Origin: Thermocaproicibacter sp002397355
Lineage (GTDB): Bacteria > Bacillota > Clostridia > Oscillospirales > Acutalibacteraceae
Reading direction: 5' to 3'
Length of the DNA: 14,874 bases
Assembly: GCA_036830905.1 (NCBI GenBank)
Contig: DAISNS010000049.1
Coordinates: 1 to 14,874 of the forward strand
Numbering within the stretch: the first letter of the stretch is position 1; each line of letters starts with the position of its first letter. A model generated the notes under the pieces. That model searched no databases, had not been told where the DNA came from, and was given only the letters and a program-made list of their open reading frames with translations. Shown one piece after another: positions 6,992-13,660 of the stretch. The position numbers and the translations under genes are program-made.

Positions 6992-7013
6992 CGGCGCGGC
7001 AACCGCCGGTTTT
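6992..7013 (+). terminator. Weak hairpin after the isomerase-like gene
   Basis: CGGCG (6992-6996) can pair with CGCCG (7004-7008), followed by GGTTTT. The stem is only 5 bp, so at most a partial terminator. A new promoter follows at 7026. Confidence 0.25.
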
Positions 7014-7025
7014 CGCCCCGGGCCC

Positions 7026-7054
7026 TTGTAATCCGGCCCGGATTCTGGTAAAAT
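7026..7054 (+). promoter_or_regulatory. Promoter of rhaD
   Basis: TTGTAA (7026-7031) and TAAAAT (7049-7054) are 17 bases apart, and TG one base ahead of the -10 box makes it an extended -10 promoter. The leader of about 50 nt holds a near-palindrome at 7073-7086 (GTTGGAATTTCAAC) that may be an operator. Confidence 0.7.
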
Positions 7055-7111
7055 AGAAGAAAGAAAAAGCCTGTTGGAATTTCAACGCCCCACCGGACGG
7101 GAGGAACTTTT

Positions 7112-7945
7112 ATGAATACGATACTCGGCGTGCCCGCTATGGAGGAATACATCCGCATGTGCAACGACGGCGTGCGCCAGGGCTGGCACGAGCGCAACGG
7201 CGGCAACCTGACCTACCGCATGACGGAAGAGGACGTGGAGGAATGCGCGCCCTACCTGAAGCCGGAGAGCGAGCGCGGGGACTGGGTCCCCATCGGCGTA
7301 AAGGCGGAGAACCTCACGGGGGAGCACTTCATCAGCACGGGCAGCGGCAAGTTTCTCAGCAACGTGAGCCTGGAGCCGCAGAACAGCATCTGCATCGTGG
7401 AGATCAACGCGGAGGGCGACGCCTACCGCATCGTGTGGGGCTTGGAAAAGGGCGGGCGCCCCACGAGCGAGTTCCCCACGCATTTCATGAGCCACTCGGT
7501 CCGCAAGCGCGTCACGGAGGGCTTGAACCGCGTGATCTACCACGCGCACACGCCGAGCCTCATCGCTCTGACGTTCGTGCTTCCGCTCACGGCCAAGGCG
7601 TTCACCAAGGCGCTGTGGACAAGCGCGACGGAATGCCCCGTCGTGTTTCCCGGCGGCGTGGGGGTCGTTCCGTGGATGGTGCCGGGCGGCACGGAGATCG
7701 CGGTCGCGACCTGCAAGCTGATGGAAAAGTACGACGCCGTCGTGTGGACGCACCACGGCCTGTTCGTCTCCGGCGCGACCTTCGACAATGCGTTCGGCCT
7801 GATGCACACGATCGAGAAGGCGGCGGACATTCATATCCGCGCGCTCTCCTGCGGGCAGGGCATCCGCCAGACGATCACGGACGACGACCTGCGCGCCATC
7901 GGCAAGGCGTTCGGCGTCACGCTGAACAAGGAATTCCTCGACTGA
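7112..7945 (+). CDS. rhaD: Rhamnulose-1-phosphate aldolase
   Basis: The 277-residue product is clearly similar to E. coli RhaD (274 residues), a zinc-dependent class II aldolase that splits L-rhamnulose-1-phosphate into DHAP and L-lactaldehyde. Shared blocks include GWHERNGGNLT (24-34), STGSGKFLSNV (75-85), PTSEFPTHFMSH (117-128), ATECPVVFPGGVG (172-184) and PWMVPGG. Zinc ligands His144, His146 (YHAHTPS) and His215 (THHGLF) are intact. Glu120, matching the catalytic Glu117 of E. coli, is also present. ATG 7112 has GGGAGG 7 bases upstream. The gene has its own promoter and ends 42 bases before a strong terminator. No rhamnulokinase is in the window, so the rest of the pathway must be encoded elsewhere. 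L-fuculose-phosphate aldolase is much shorter (about 215 residues) and is a poorer match. Confidence 0.94.
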   Translation: MNTILGVPAMEEYIRMCNDGVRQGWHERNGGNLTYRMTEEDVEECAPYLKPESERGDWVPIGVKAENLTGEHFISTGSGKFLSNVSLEPQNSICIVEINAEGDAYRIVWGLEKGGRPTSEFPTHFMSHSVRKRVTEGLNRVIYHAHTPSLIALTFVLPLTAKAFTKALWTSATECPVVFPGGVGVVPWMVPGGTEIAVATCKLMEKYDAVVWTHHGLFVSGATFDNAFGLMHTIEKAADIHIRALSCGQGIRQTITDDDLRAIGKAFGVTLNKEFLD

Positions 7946-7987
7946 CCGTTCCCGCCGGGCCGGAGCCCTTCTCCGCCGGCGATGGAA

Positions 7988-8041
7988 AAGGGGCGGCCCC
8001 GGAAAGTATTTTTACTTTCCGGGGCCGCCCCTTCCGTTTTT
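7988..8041. terminator. Bidirectional terminator between rhaD and the DeoR gene
   Basis: A perfect 21-bp stem (7988-8008 paired with 8013-8033) with a TTTT loop lies between two convergent genes. On the + strand it is followed by CCGTTTTT and on the - strand by a short T-run. It should stop transcription from both sides. It is the strongest hairpin noticed in the window. Confidence 0.9.
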
Positions 8042-8045
8042 CCGC

Positions 8046-8837
8046 TCAGAGCTCCGCCAGGGCGCTGCCCGGCCAGACGCATTTCACGCCGAGCTGCTCG
8101 AACCGCTCCAGCCACTCCGCCGCCGGCTGCTCGTCGGTGACGACGACGTCCACCGACGAGAGGTCGGCGATCTTGCAGAACGCGGCGCGGCCGAATTTCG
8201 TCTTGTCCACGGCGAGGATGCGCTTCCGCGCGGCGCGGAGCATCTCGTACTTTGCCTGGCTGAAATCCTCGTTGCCGTCCAGCATGCCGCAAACCGGGTC
8301 GATCCCCTTGCAGGAGAGGATCGCCTTCTCCACCCGGTAGCGGCGCAGGTTCTCGGTCGTGCGCGGCCCGACCAGCGCAAGGTAGCCCTCCTTCAGGCTG
8401 CCGCCCACGGAGATCAGGTTCCAGCCCGGCACGTCCGAAAGCTCGACGAGGATCTCGACGGAATTCGTGACGACCGTGAGCCGCTGTTTCCGGCGCAGGG
8501 CCTTCGCGACGAACACGGCCGTGGTGCTGGCGTCCAGCGTGATGTGGTCGCCGTCGTCCACCATGCCCGCCACGAGCGCGGCGATGCGCTGCTTGCCGCC
8601 CACGTTGAACTTCTTGCGCACGTTGAACGGCATGTCGATCTTGTCGCTCTCGTTCAGCACGGCGCCGCCGTAGCTTTTCACGACGGTGCCCTCGCCGGCC
8701 AGGCGGTCGAGGTCCCGGCGGATGGTTTCCTCCGAGACGCCGAATTCGCGGCTGAGGTCGCCGACCACGACGCGTTTTTCTTCCTGGAGCTTCTGAAAGA
8801 TCAGTTTGCGGCGTTCCACCGCCAGCATGGCGTTCAC
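8046..8837 (-). CDS. DeoR-family transcriptional regulator
   Basis: The 263-residue protein has an N-terminal helix-turn-helix (about 24-46, VVGDLSREFGVSEETIRRDL), the DeoR/GlpR signature. The C-terminal sensor domain resembles a ribose-5-phosphate isomerase fold. It has LDASTTAVFVAKAL (101-114), VVTNSVEIL (122-130), VGGSLKEGYLALVGP (144-158) and AVDKTKFGRAAF (209-220). Such regulators usually repress sugar operons and respond to phosphorylated sugars. It is the last gene of the glycyl radical enzyme operon. GTG 8837 overlaps the activase stop by 4 bases, which implies coupled translation; ATG at 8828 is an alternative start. Control of its own operon and the convergent rhaD arm, with a rhamnose-derived phosphate as signal, is an inference from position. 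Confidence 0.92.
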   Translation of the reverse strand: MNAMLAVERRKLIFQKLQEEKRVVVGDLSREFGVSEETIRRDLDRLAGEGTVVKSYGGAVLNESDKIDMPFNVRKKFNVGGKQRIAALVAGMVDDGDHITLDASTTAVFVAKALRRKQRLTVVTNSVEILVELSDVPGWNLISVGGSLKEGYLALVGPRTTENLRRYRVEKAILSCKGIDPVCGMLDGNEDFSQAKYEMLRAARKRILAVDKTKFGRAAFCKIADLSSVDVVVTDEQPAAEWLERFEQLGVKCVWPGSALAEL

Positions 8838-9643
8838 CCTCCGATCTGGCAGCGCAGGCTGCTGTTTTTCTCCGCGGCGCGCTTCAGCTCCGCCATGCGC
8901 TCGTTCGCGGGCGGCAGGGCGTCCCCCATGGGATAGGGGCGGCCGAGCCCGTCGTATTTGTCGCGGGCCAGCCGGTGGTAGGGCAAAAGGTGGATCTCAC
9001 GAACGCCCGGAAGGGCGTCCGCGAAGCGGGCGATGGCGGCGATCTCCTCCGGCGTGTCGTTGAACGAGGGCACGACCGGCACGCGGACGATCAGCTCGGT
9101 CATGCCGCTTTCCGCGATGCGGCGCGCGTTCGCGAGGATCAGCTCGTTGCCGCGGCCGCAGAATTCCCTGTGCTTCCCGCTGTTCATGTGCTTGATGTCC
9201 AGCAGATACGTGTCGAGGTTCGGCAGAATCTTCTCGATGACCGAAAATTCGGCGCAGGCCGTGCTCTCAATCGCCGTGTTGATGCCGCGCATCTGCGACG
9301 CCGCAAGCAGCGCCGCGGCGAACTCCGGCTGGCAGAGGCACTCGCCGCCGCTCAGCGTGAGGCCGCCGCCGCTGCGCCAATAATAGGGGCGGTCCTTCTC
9401 CACCGTCTCCATCGCCTCTCCGACCGTCACGTCGCGGCCCATCGTCTTCGGCTTGCCGCGCACCAGCATGGTCTGCACGCCGAATTCCTGGCTTTCCGGG
9501 TTGCAGCACCAGCGGCAGCGCAGCACGCAGCCCTTCAGAAAGACGATCGTGCGGATGCCGGGGCCGTCGTGAATCGAATAGCGCTGGATGTCAAAGATGC
9601 GCCCTCTCGTCTGCAAAAGCTGTTCCTCGTCCAGTGCTCTCAT
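8834..9643 (-). CDS. Glycyl radical enzyme activase (radical SAM)
   Basis: This 269-residue protein is of the pyruvate formate-lyase-activase type. The radical SAM cluster motif is Cys39-x3-Cys43-x2-Cys46 (GCVLRCRWCCNPES). RYSIHDGPGIRT (21-32) and the SAM-binding LSGGECLCQPEF segment are also typical. It would use S-adenosylmethionine to abstract hydrogen from the essential glycine of the partner enzyme encoded 49 bases upstream. Many activases of diol/glycerol dehydratase or choline lyase carry a ferredoxin-like insert with two more clusters after the first motif. Here the region after NPESQ has no cysteines, so that insert is absent, as in pyruvate formate-lyase activase. ATG 9643 directly touches its AAGGAG, an unusually close spacing, so the true start may differ by a few codons. 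The family core begins at GRIFDIQ (14-20). Confidence 0.93.
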   Translation of the reverse strand: MRALDEEQLLQTRGRIFDIQRYSIHDGPGIRTIVFLKGCVLRCRWCCNPESQEFGVQTMLVRGKPKTMGRDVTVGEAMETVEKDRPYYWRSGGGLTLSGGECLCQPEFAAALLAASQMRGINTAIESTACAEFSVIEKILPNLDTYLLDIKHMNSGKHREFCGRGNELILANARRIAESGMTELIVRVPVVPSFNDTPEEIAAIARFADALPGVREIHLLPYHRLARDKYDGLGRPYPMGDALPPANERMAELKRAAEKNSSLRCQIGG

Positions 9644-9649
9644 CTCCTT
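9644..9649 (-). promoter_or_regulatory. Ribosome binding site touching the activase ATG
   Basis: On the - strand AAGGAG ends at 9644 and the ATG begins at 9643, a spacing of zero where 5-9 bases is normal. A CTG codon at 9634 would have a 9-base spacing. Either the activase is translated weakly or the start is a non-standard codon. Confidence 0.4.
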
Positions 9650-9692
9650 TTCCGCGGGGCCGCCGCGGCGTTATTTGTCTGCGGGGCGCCGC

Positions 9693-12224
9693 TCAGAAGC
9701 CGCATTGCTCCGTCCTGCGGATAATGTCGTCCTGCAGGCTGCGGGAAAGGCTGGTGAACAGCGCGCTGTAGCCGGCCACGCGGACCACGAGGTGCTTGTA
9801 CTGCTCCGGGTGCTTCTGCGCGTCGAGCAGCGTCTCGCGCGAGACGACGTTGAACTGCATATGGCTGCCCTTCTGGTCGAAATAGCTGCGGATGAGGGCG
9901 ACGAATTTTTCGAGGCCGTTTCGCCCGCTCAGGGCGGAGGGGTGGAACTTCTGGTTGAAGAGCGTGCCGTTGGAGGCGATGCCGTGGTCCAGGCGCGCAA
10001 CGGAGTTCGCGGCCGCCGTCGGTCCGTTCTCGTCGCGGCCGGCCGCGGGCGAAACGCCGTCCGCCACGGGCGTGTGGGCAAGGCGGCCGTCCGGCGTGGC
10101 GCCGGTCTGCGCGCCGAGGGGCACGTTGGCCGAAACCGGGTAGAGCCCGGCCTGGAACTGCCCGCCCCGCGGGTTGCGGTACTGCAGCAGCGGGCGCGTG
10201 TAGGTGTAGGCCGCCTCGCGCGCGAAGCGGTCCACCTCCTCCAGGTCGTTGCCGTATTTCGGCACCTCTTCGATCCACTGGAGCAGCCGGTCGTAGAATT
10301 CCTTGTCCTTCTCCGGGACCTTCATCTCCAGCAGGCCGCGGGCGATGCCGGCGAGCTGCTCCTTCGTGGGCGCGCTGCCGCTCTCCTTCTCCAGCTCGTC
10401 CGCGATGGACTTCGTCATCTCGGAAACGGTCGCGGCGTCGAACCCCTTGCCGAAGTTCATGGCCAGGGCCTTTTTGTACTGGGCGAGCGTCAGCTTGTGC
10501 TCGTCGAACACGAGCTTCTTCACGGCGTAGAGGGAGTCGCCGACGTTGGCGATGCCGAAGCCCTGCGGGCCGGTGAAGTTGTAGACCGCCCCGCCTTCCT
10601 CCAGCGTCTTGCCGCGCTTCATGCAGTCGTCCACCATGCAGGAAAGGAACGGCAGCGGGCAGCGCTTCGCGTGGGCGGCGTCGATCGCGTTGTCGGCGTT
10701 GACGAGCAGGGAGATGAACCAGTTCATCTGCTGTTTGTAGGCGTCGAAGAACTCGCCGAACGTCTTCATCTCCTCCACCGGCTTGGTGGCGGGGCCGATG
10801 CGCTCGCCCTTGTCCACGCCGGAGGAGAACACCATCTCGAGCGGGCGGCACATGTTGAAGAACGCCGCGTCGTGCCAGCCCTGCGTCTTGCCGGCCTTCT
10901 GCGGCTCCACGCAGCCGATGATGTTGTAGGTGCGGGCGTCCTCGAGCGACAGCCCGCGCGACATCAGCGAGGGGATGATGACCTCGTCGTTGTAGTAGGC
11001 GGGCAGGCCGATGCCGGTGCGCGTCAGCTCCGCGGCGGCGATCAGCAGGTCGTGCGGGCTTCCGTTCCACACGCGGATGGAAAGCGAGGGCTGCGGCAGG
11101 AAAACGTGGCGCGAGGCGCGGATGCAGCAGAACGAGAGGTCGTTCGTCACGTCCTGGCCGTTCTCGTCCTGGCCGCCGACGATCAGGTTCTGGAACAGGC
11201 TGTAGCCCGCGAAGCCCTCCGCGCTGGCGGCGTCGCGGCACTTGTTGAGGTCGTTCAGCTTCACCCACACGCAGTCGATCAGCTCCTGCGCGAATTCGCG
11301 CGTCAGCCCGCCCGCCTTGAGGTCGGCCTCATAGTACGGGAACATGTACTGGTCGAAGCGCCCGGGGGAAATGGAATGGCCGCTCGACTCGAGCTGCAGG
11401 AGCTGCTGCACGAACCAGAAGCTCTGGCAGGCCTCGTAGAAGCTTTTCGCGCCCTTTGCCGGCACGTTTTCGCAGTTCGCGGCGATCTGCAGCAGCTCCT
11501 TCCGGCGCGCCGCGTCGGCGCACTCCGCCGCCATCTTCCGGGCCAGCGCGGCGTAGCGCCGCGCATACCGCGCCGCCGCCGCGCAGCTGATGACGACCGC
11601 CTCCAGGTAGCGGCTGCGCTCCGCGTAGTCGGCGTCGCCGAAGCCGCACCGGGAGAGCATCTCCTCCGCCTGGGCGCGGATGCCGTCGAATCCGACGGCG
11701 AGAACCTTCTCGTACTGCACCGTCACATGGCCGATGCCGTTGTAAAAATAGTTGCCCGGCGTGAAGATGTTGTGGGCGATCGCTTTAAGGGCCTCCGGCG
11801 CCATGTAGGCCGTCGCGAGGTCGCTCGTGGTCTTCCCCTTCCAGTAGGCGTCCGCCCCGCGCAGCTCCTTCTTCGTCTTCTCGCTGATAAAAAAGGGGTC
11901 GGCCTTGCGGTGCTCCACGGTGTCGAACTCCGCCTCCAGCCACTCCCATGAAAACTCGGGGAAGGTCTGGCAGCCGCGCGGCGCGATCGTGCTGCTCCCC
12001 ACGATCAGCTCGCCGTCGCGGATGACGATGGGAATATTGTCGAGAATATGGGCGAACGCCTTCGCGCGCCGCAGGATGACCGGCTCGTTCTCCGTGCTGC
12101 GGTAGCTCTCCGTGATCAGGACGGCGCGCGCCGACTCGATCTCCGGCATCTTCGCGTAAAGGTCCTCCACCAGCTTGGGGATCCTGGCGGAACGTGGGAT
12201 CTCCTTCGTATCGTACTTTTTCAA
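9693..12224 (-). CDS. Glycyl radical enzyme, probable B12-independent 1,2-propanediol/glycerol dehydratase
   Basis: The 843-residue protein has the PFL-like barrel and a C-terminal glycyl radical loop RVAGYSALF with radical Gly818. The thiyl radical Cys438 and base Glu440 lie in GCVEPQ. His166 (GIGHVTV), His283-Ser284 (SSGHSISPGRFDQY), Tyr341 and Asp452 (GWHDAAFF) match in order and close spacing the substrate-binding residues described for Clostridium butyricum glycerol dehydratase (as recalled: His164, Ser282, Cys433, Glu435, Asp447). Asp452 falls 14 residues after the cysteine, as there. It likely dehydrates 1,2-propanediol to propionaldehyde, fitting lactaldehyde from RhaD. TTG 12224 is the start, with GGAGGG upstream. 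It heads an operon with its activase and a DeoR regulator. No microcompartment targeting or shell genes are seen. Other lyases of the family are less likely but possible. Confidence 0.9.
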   Translation of the reverse strand: MKKYDTKEIPRSARIPKLVEDLYAKMPEIESARAVLITESYRSTENEPVILRRAKAFAHILDNIPIVIRDGELIVGSSTIAPRGCQTFPEFSWEWLEAEFDTVEHRKADPFFISEKTKKELRGADAYWKGKTTSDLATAYMAPEALKAIAHNIFTPGNYFYNGIGHVTVQYEKVLAVGFDGIRAQAEEMLSRCGFGDADYAERSRYLEAVVISCAAAARYARRYAALARKMAAECADAARRKELLQIAANCENVPAKGAKSFYEACQSFWFVQQLLQLESSGHSISPGRFDQYMFPYYEADLKAGGLTREFAQELIDCVWVKLNDLNKCRDAASAEGFAGYSLFQNLIVGGQDENGQDVTNDLSFCCIRASRHVFLPQPSLSIRVWNGSPHDLLIAAAELTRTGIGLPAYYNDEVIIPSLMSRGLSLEDARTYNIIGCVEPQKAGKTQGWHDAAFFNMCRPLEMVFSSGVDKGERIGPATKPVEEMKTFGEFFDAYKQQMNWFISLLVNADNAIDAAHAKRCPLPFLSCMVDDCMKRGKTLEEGGAVYNFTGPQGFGIANVGDSLYAVKKLVFDEHKLTLAQYKKALAMNFGKGFDAATVSEMTKSIADELEKESGSAPTKEQLAGIARGLLEMKVPEKDKEFYDRLLQWIEEVPKYGNDLEEVDRFAREAAYTYTRPLLQYRNPRGGQFQAGLYPVSANVPLGAQTGATPDGRLAHTPVADGVSPAAGRDENGPTAAANSVARLDHGIASNGTLFNQKFHPSALSGRNGLEKFVALIRSYFDQKGSHMQFNVVSRETLLDAQKHPEQYKHLVVRVAGYSALFTSLSRSLQDDIIRRTEQCGF

Positions 12225-12255
12225 ACGGTTCCCTCCCCGTCTTTCATTTGTGTGC

Positions 12256-12275
12256 GGAACGAAAAGCGGCGTTCC
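12256..12275. promoter_or_regulatory. Inverted repeat in the glycyl radical enzyme leader
   Basis: GGAACG (12256-12261) and CGTTCC (12270-12275) form an inverted repeat with an 8-base spacer, inside the predicted 5' leader about 18-37 bases after the start of transcription. It could be a repressor operator or an RNA hairpin. The function is inferred from position only. Confidence 0.35.
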
Positions 12276-12299
12276 TTTTCCGATCGTTGTCTAAGCTTT

Positions 12300-12328
12300 A
12301 TTATAATGAATGGAAAGGCGGATGTCAA
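12300..12328 (-). promoter_or_regulatory. Consensus promoter of the glycyl radical enzyme operon
   Basis: On the - strand TTGACA (12323-12328) and TATAAT (12300-12305) are both exact consensus boxes with a 17-base spacer. The leader to the TTG start is about 69 nt. So strong a core promoter implies that the operon is held off by a repressor, plausibly the DeoR protein at its end. Confidence 0.9.
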
Positions 12329-12329
12329 C

Positions 12330-12349
12330 GGAATCTAACATATTATTCC
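12330..12349. promoter_or_regulatory. Inverted repeat next to the -35 box
   Basis: GGAAT (12330-12334) and ATTCC (12345-12349) are separated by 10 bases, about one helical turn, and abut the -35 box at 12323-12328. This suits a dimeric regulator. On the - strand the sequence starts AGGAATA, as in the repeat at 6127-6148. Confidence 0.45.
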
Positions 12350-12377
12350 TGCCGGTCATGTTGCTTTTTCGAGGGAT

Positions 12378-13409
12378 TCACGACTGTTTTTGACTGGTCT
12401 CTTCTCTTTTGCCGGCAAGGATGGAGAAGTAATCCCGGACGGCGCGGTCGCACCAGGCGTCGAATTCCCCGTCCGGCACCTGCAGGGACGGCGTCTCCGC
12501 CAGGTGGGCGGCCGCCCGCGCGATCCCCTCCGCGGCGGAAACGCGCGCGGCGAAGCCGGGCGCGAGGCGCTTGATCTTCGCGTTGTCGAACGAGACGCTG
12601 TAGGCCTTGTCGCCGAGGAGCGGGCCGGTCAGGGACGGGCGCATGGCGCAGAGCGTGTCGCTCGCGATATGGACGAGCTGCGGGGCCTTGCCCAGCCCCT
12701 TGCCGATCCAGCCGTAGATCTGGTTCCAGGTGACGGATTCGTCCGAGGTGATGTGCACGGTCTCCCCGACGGCCGCCGGGTTCCCCAGCAGCCCCACGAA
12801 GCCGCGCGCGAAGTCCTCGTTCCAGGTGACGGTCCAGAGCGACAGCCCGTCGCCGTGCACGATGACCGGCTTCCCGTCGAGGATGCGCTTCAGCACCTGC
12901 CAGCAGCCCTTTTCGCCGTGGAACGCGACCGGCACATGCGTCGGCCCGTAGGTGTGGCTGGGCCGCACGACGGTGACGGGGAACCCGTCTTTCCTGTAAA
13001 GCTCGGCGAGCAGCGTTTCGCAGGCGATCTTGCCGCGCGCATAGTCCCAGAAGGGATTCCGCAGCGGCGTGCTTTCCGTGATGCGGAAGCAGTTCATCGG
13101 CTTCTGGTAGGCCGAAGCGCTGCTGACGAACAGGTACTGGTCCGTGCGGTCCGCGAAAAGCGCCGCGTCGCGCAGGATGTCCTGCGGCCGGAACGCCACG
13201 AAGTCCGCCACGGCGTCGAAGCGGCGGCCCGCGAGCAGCCGCTTTACCCCGTCGGCGTCGTTCACGTCGGCCGGCAGCGTTTCCGCGCCCTCCGGCGCGG
13301 GCGAAGCGGTGCGGTGCAGCAGCGTCGTCTCCCAGTTTTCTTCCAGCGCGCGGCGCGCCACCGCCCCGCTGATGACTCCGGTCCCGCCGACAATCAAAAC
13401 CTTTTTCAC
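12378..13409 (-). CDS. NAD-dependent epimerase/dehydratase family protein (extended SDR)
   Basis: The protein is 343 residues when started at GTG 13409. This start was chosen because AAGGAG lies 9 bases upstream and the nucleotide-binding fold begins right after it; a longer open frame reaching 13607 lacks family similarity. The Rossmann motif VGGTGVIS is at 7-14. VSSASAY is at 95-101. The catalytic pair is Tyr123 and Lys127 in YARGK, and VVRPSHTYGP follows. These place it in the extended short-chain dehydrogenase group that modifies nucleotide sugars or similar substrates, but the exact reaction cannot be read. It diverges from the amidohydrolase gene. No clear terminator is visible between its stop at 12378 and the promoter region of the glycyl radical operon, so readthrough into that operon is possible. 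Confidence 0.88.
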   Translation of the reverse strand: MKKVLIVGGTGVISGAVARRALEENWETTLLHRTASPAPEGAETLPADVNDADGVKRLLAGRRFDAVADFVAFRPQDILRDAALFADRTDQYLFVSSASAYQKPMNCFRITESTPLRNPFWDYARGKIACETLLAELYRKDGFPVTVVRPSHTYGPTHVPVAFHGEKGCWQVLKRILDGKPVIVHGDGLSLWTVTWNEDFARGFVGLLGNPAAVGETVHITSDESVTWNQIYGWIGKGLGKAPQLVHIASDTLCAMRPSLTGPLLGDKAYSVSFDNAKIKRLAPGFAARVSAAEGIARAAAHLAETPSLQVPDGEFDAWCDRAVRDYFSILAGKREETSQKQS

Positions 13410-13446
13410 GGAAAATCTCTCCTTCCGGTATTGTGTTTTCCCTGCT

Positions 13447-13455
13447 ATTTTACCA
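13447..13455 (-). promoter_or_regulatory. Probable extended -10 promoter of the SDR gene
   Basis: On the - strand TGGTAAAAT (13447-13455) is an extended -10 element with no good -35 box. The predicted leader is about 30 nt, ending at the GTG at 13409. Confidence 0.5.
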
Positions 13456-13484
13456 CATCCGCCGCGGCCTGCATACAGTCCGGG

Positions 13485-13514
13485 CTGGATTTCCCGCTCC
13501 GGTCGTGATAAGAT
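13485..13514 (+). promoter_or_regulatory. Probable promoter of the amidohydrolase gene
   Basis: TAAGAT (13509-13514) is preceded by TGA, giving an extended -10. CTGGAT (13485-13490) is a weak -35 with an 18-base spacer. Transcription would start near 13521, leaving a 140-nt leader. Confidence 0.5.
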
Positions 13515-13533
13515 AGAAAAAAGTTTTGGAACG

Positions 13534-13616
13534 GGGCGCGCCGCGGAGGCTTTCCGCGGCATGCGCCCGGACGTTTTTCCGAAAAGCCCTTCCCCTGCGG
13601 CAGGCACCGGGAAAAC
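13534..13616 (+). other. Strongly folded leader before the amidohydrolase gene
   Basis: The first stem pairs 13534-13547 with 13553-13560 and 13563-13568: 14 bp in all, with a 2-nt bulge and a 5-nt loop. Five nucleotides later comes TTTTT. A second stem pairs 13573-13580 with 13609-13616 (8 bp, one U-G) and encloses a small hairpin at 13594-13604. The fold resembles a regulatory leader such as an attenuator or riboswitch, but it matches no class I recognise. GC-rich DNA forms hairpins easily, so function is unproven. Confidence 0.4.
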
Positions 13617-13660
13617 AACGGGCTCGCGGAATCGACGGCATGGGAAACAGGAGGTATTTT

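Noticed and set aside
7946..7987. GC-rich partial hairpin between rhaD and the main terminator
   Set aside because: Imperfect pairing and no T-tract; the 21-bp stem just after it explains termination.
9588..11951. A 787-codon + strand open frame opposite the glycyl radical enzyme
   Set aside because: Low-complexity Arg/Ala/Val/His-rich translation without family features; the - strand frame has all catalytic motifs.
12225..12377. Catabolite control (cre) site in the radical enzyme promoter region
   Set aside because: No stretch fits the cre consensus convincingly; only the inverted repeats listed stand out.
13410..13607. N-terminal extension of the SDR protein by 66 residues
   Set aside because: The extension has no family similarity and crosses the predicted promoter, while GTG 13409 has AAGGAG at good spacing and starts right at the Rossmann fold.
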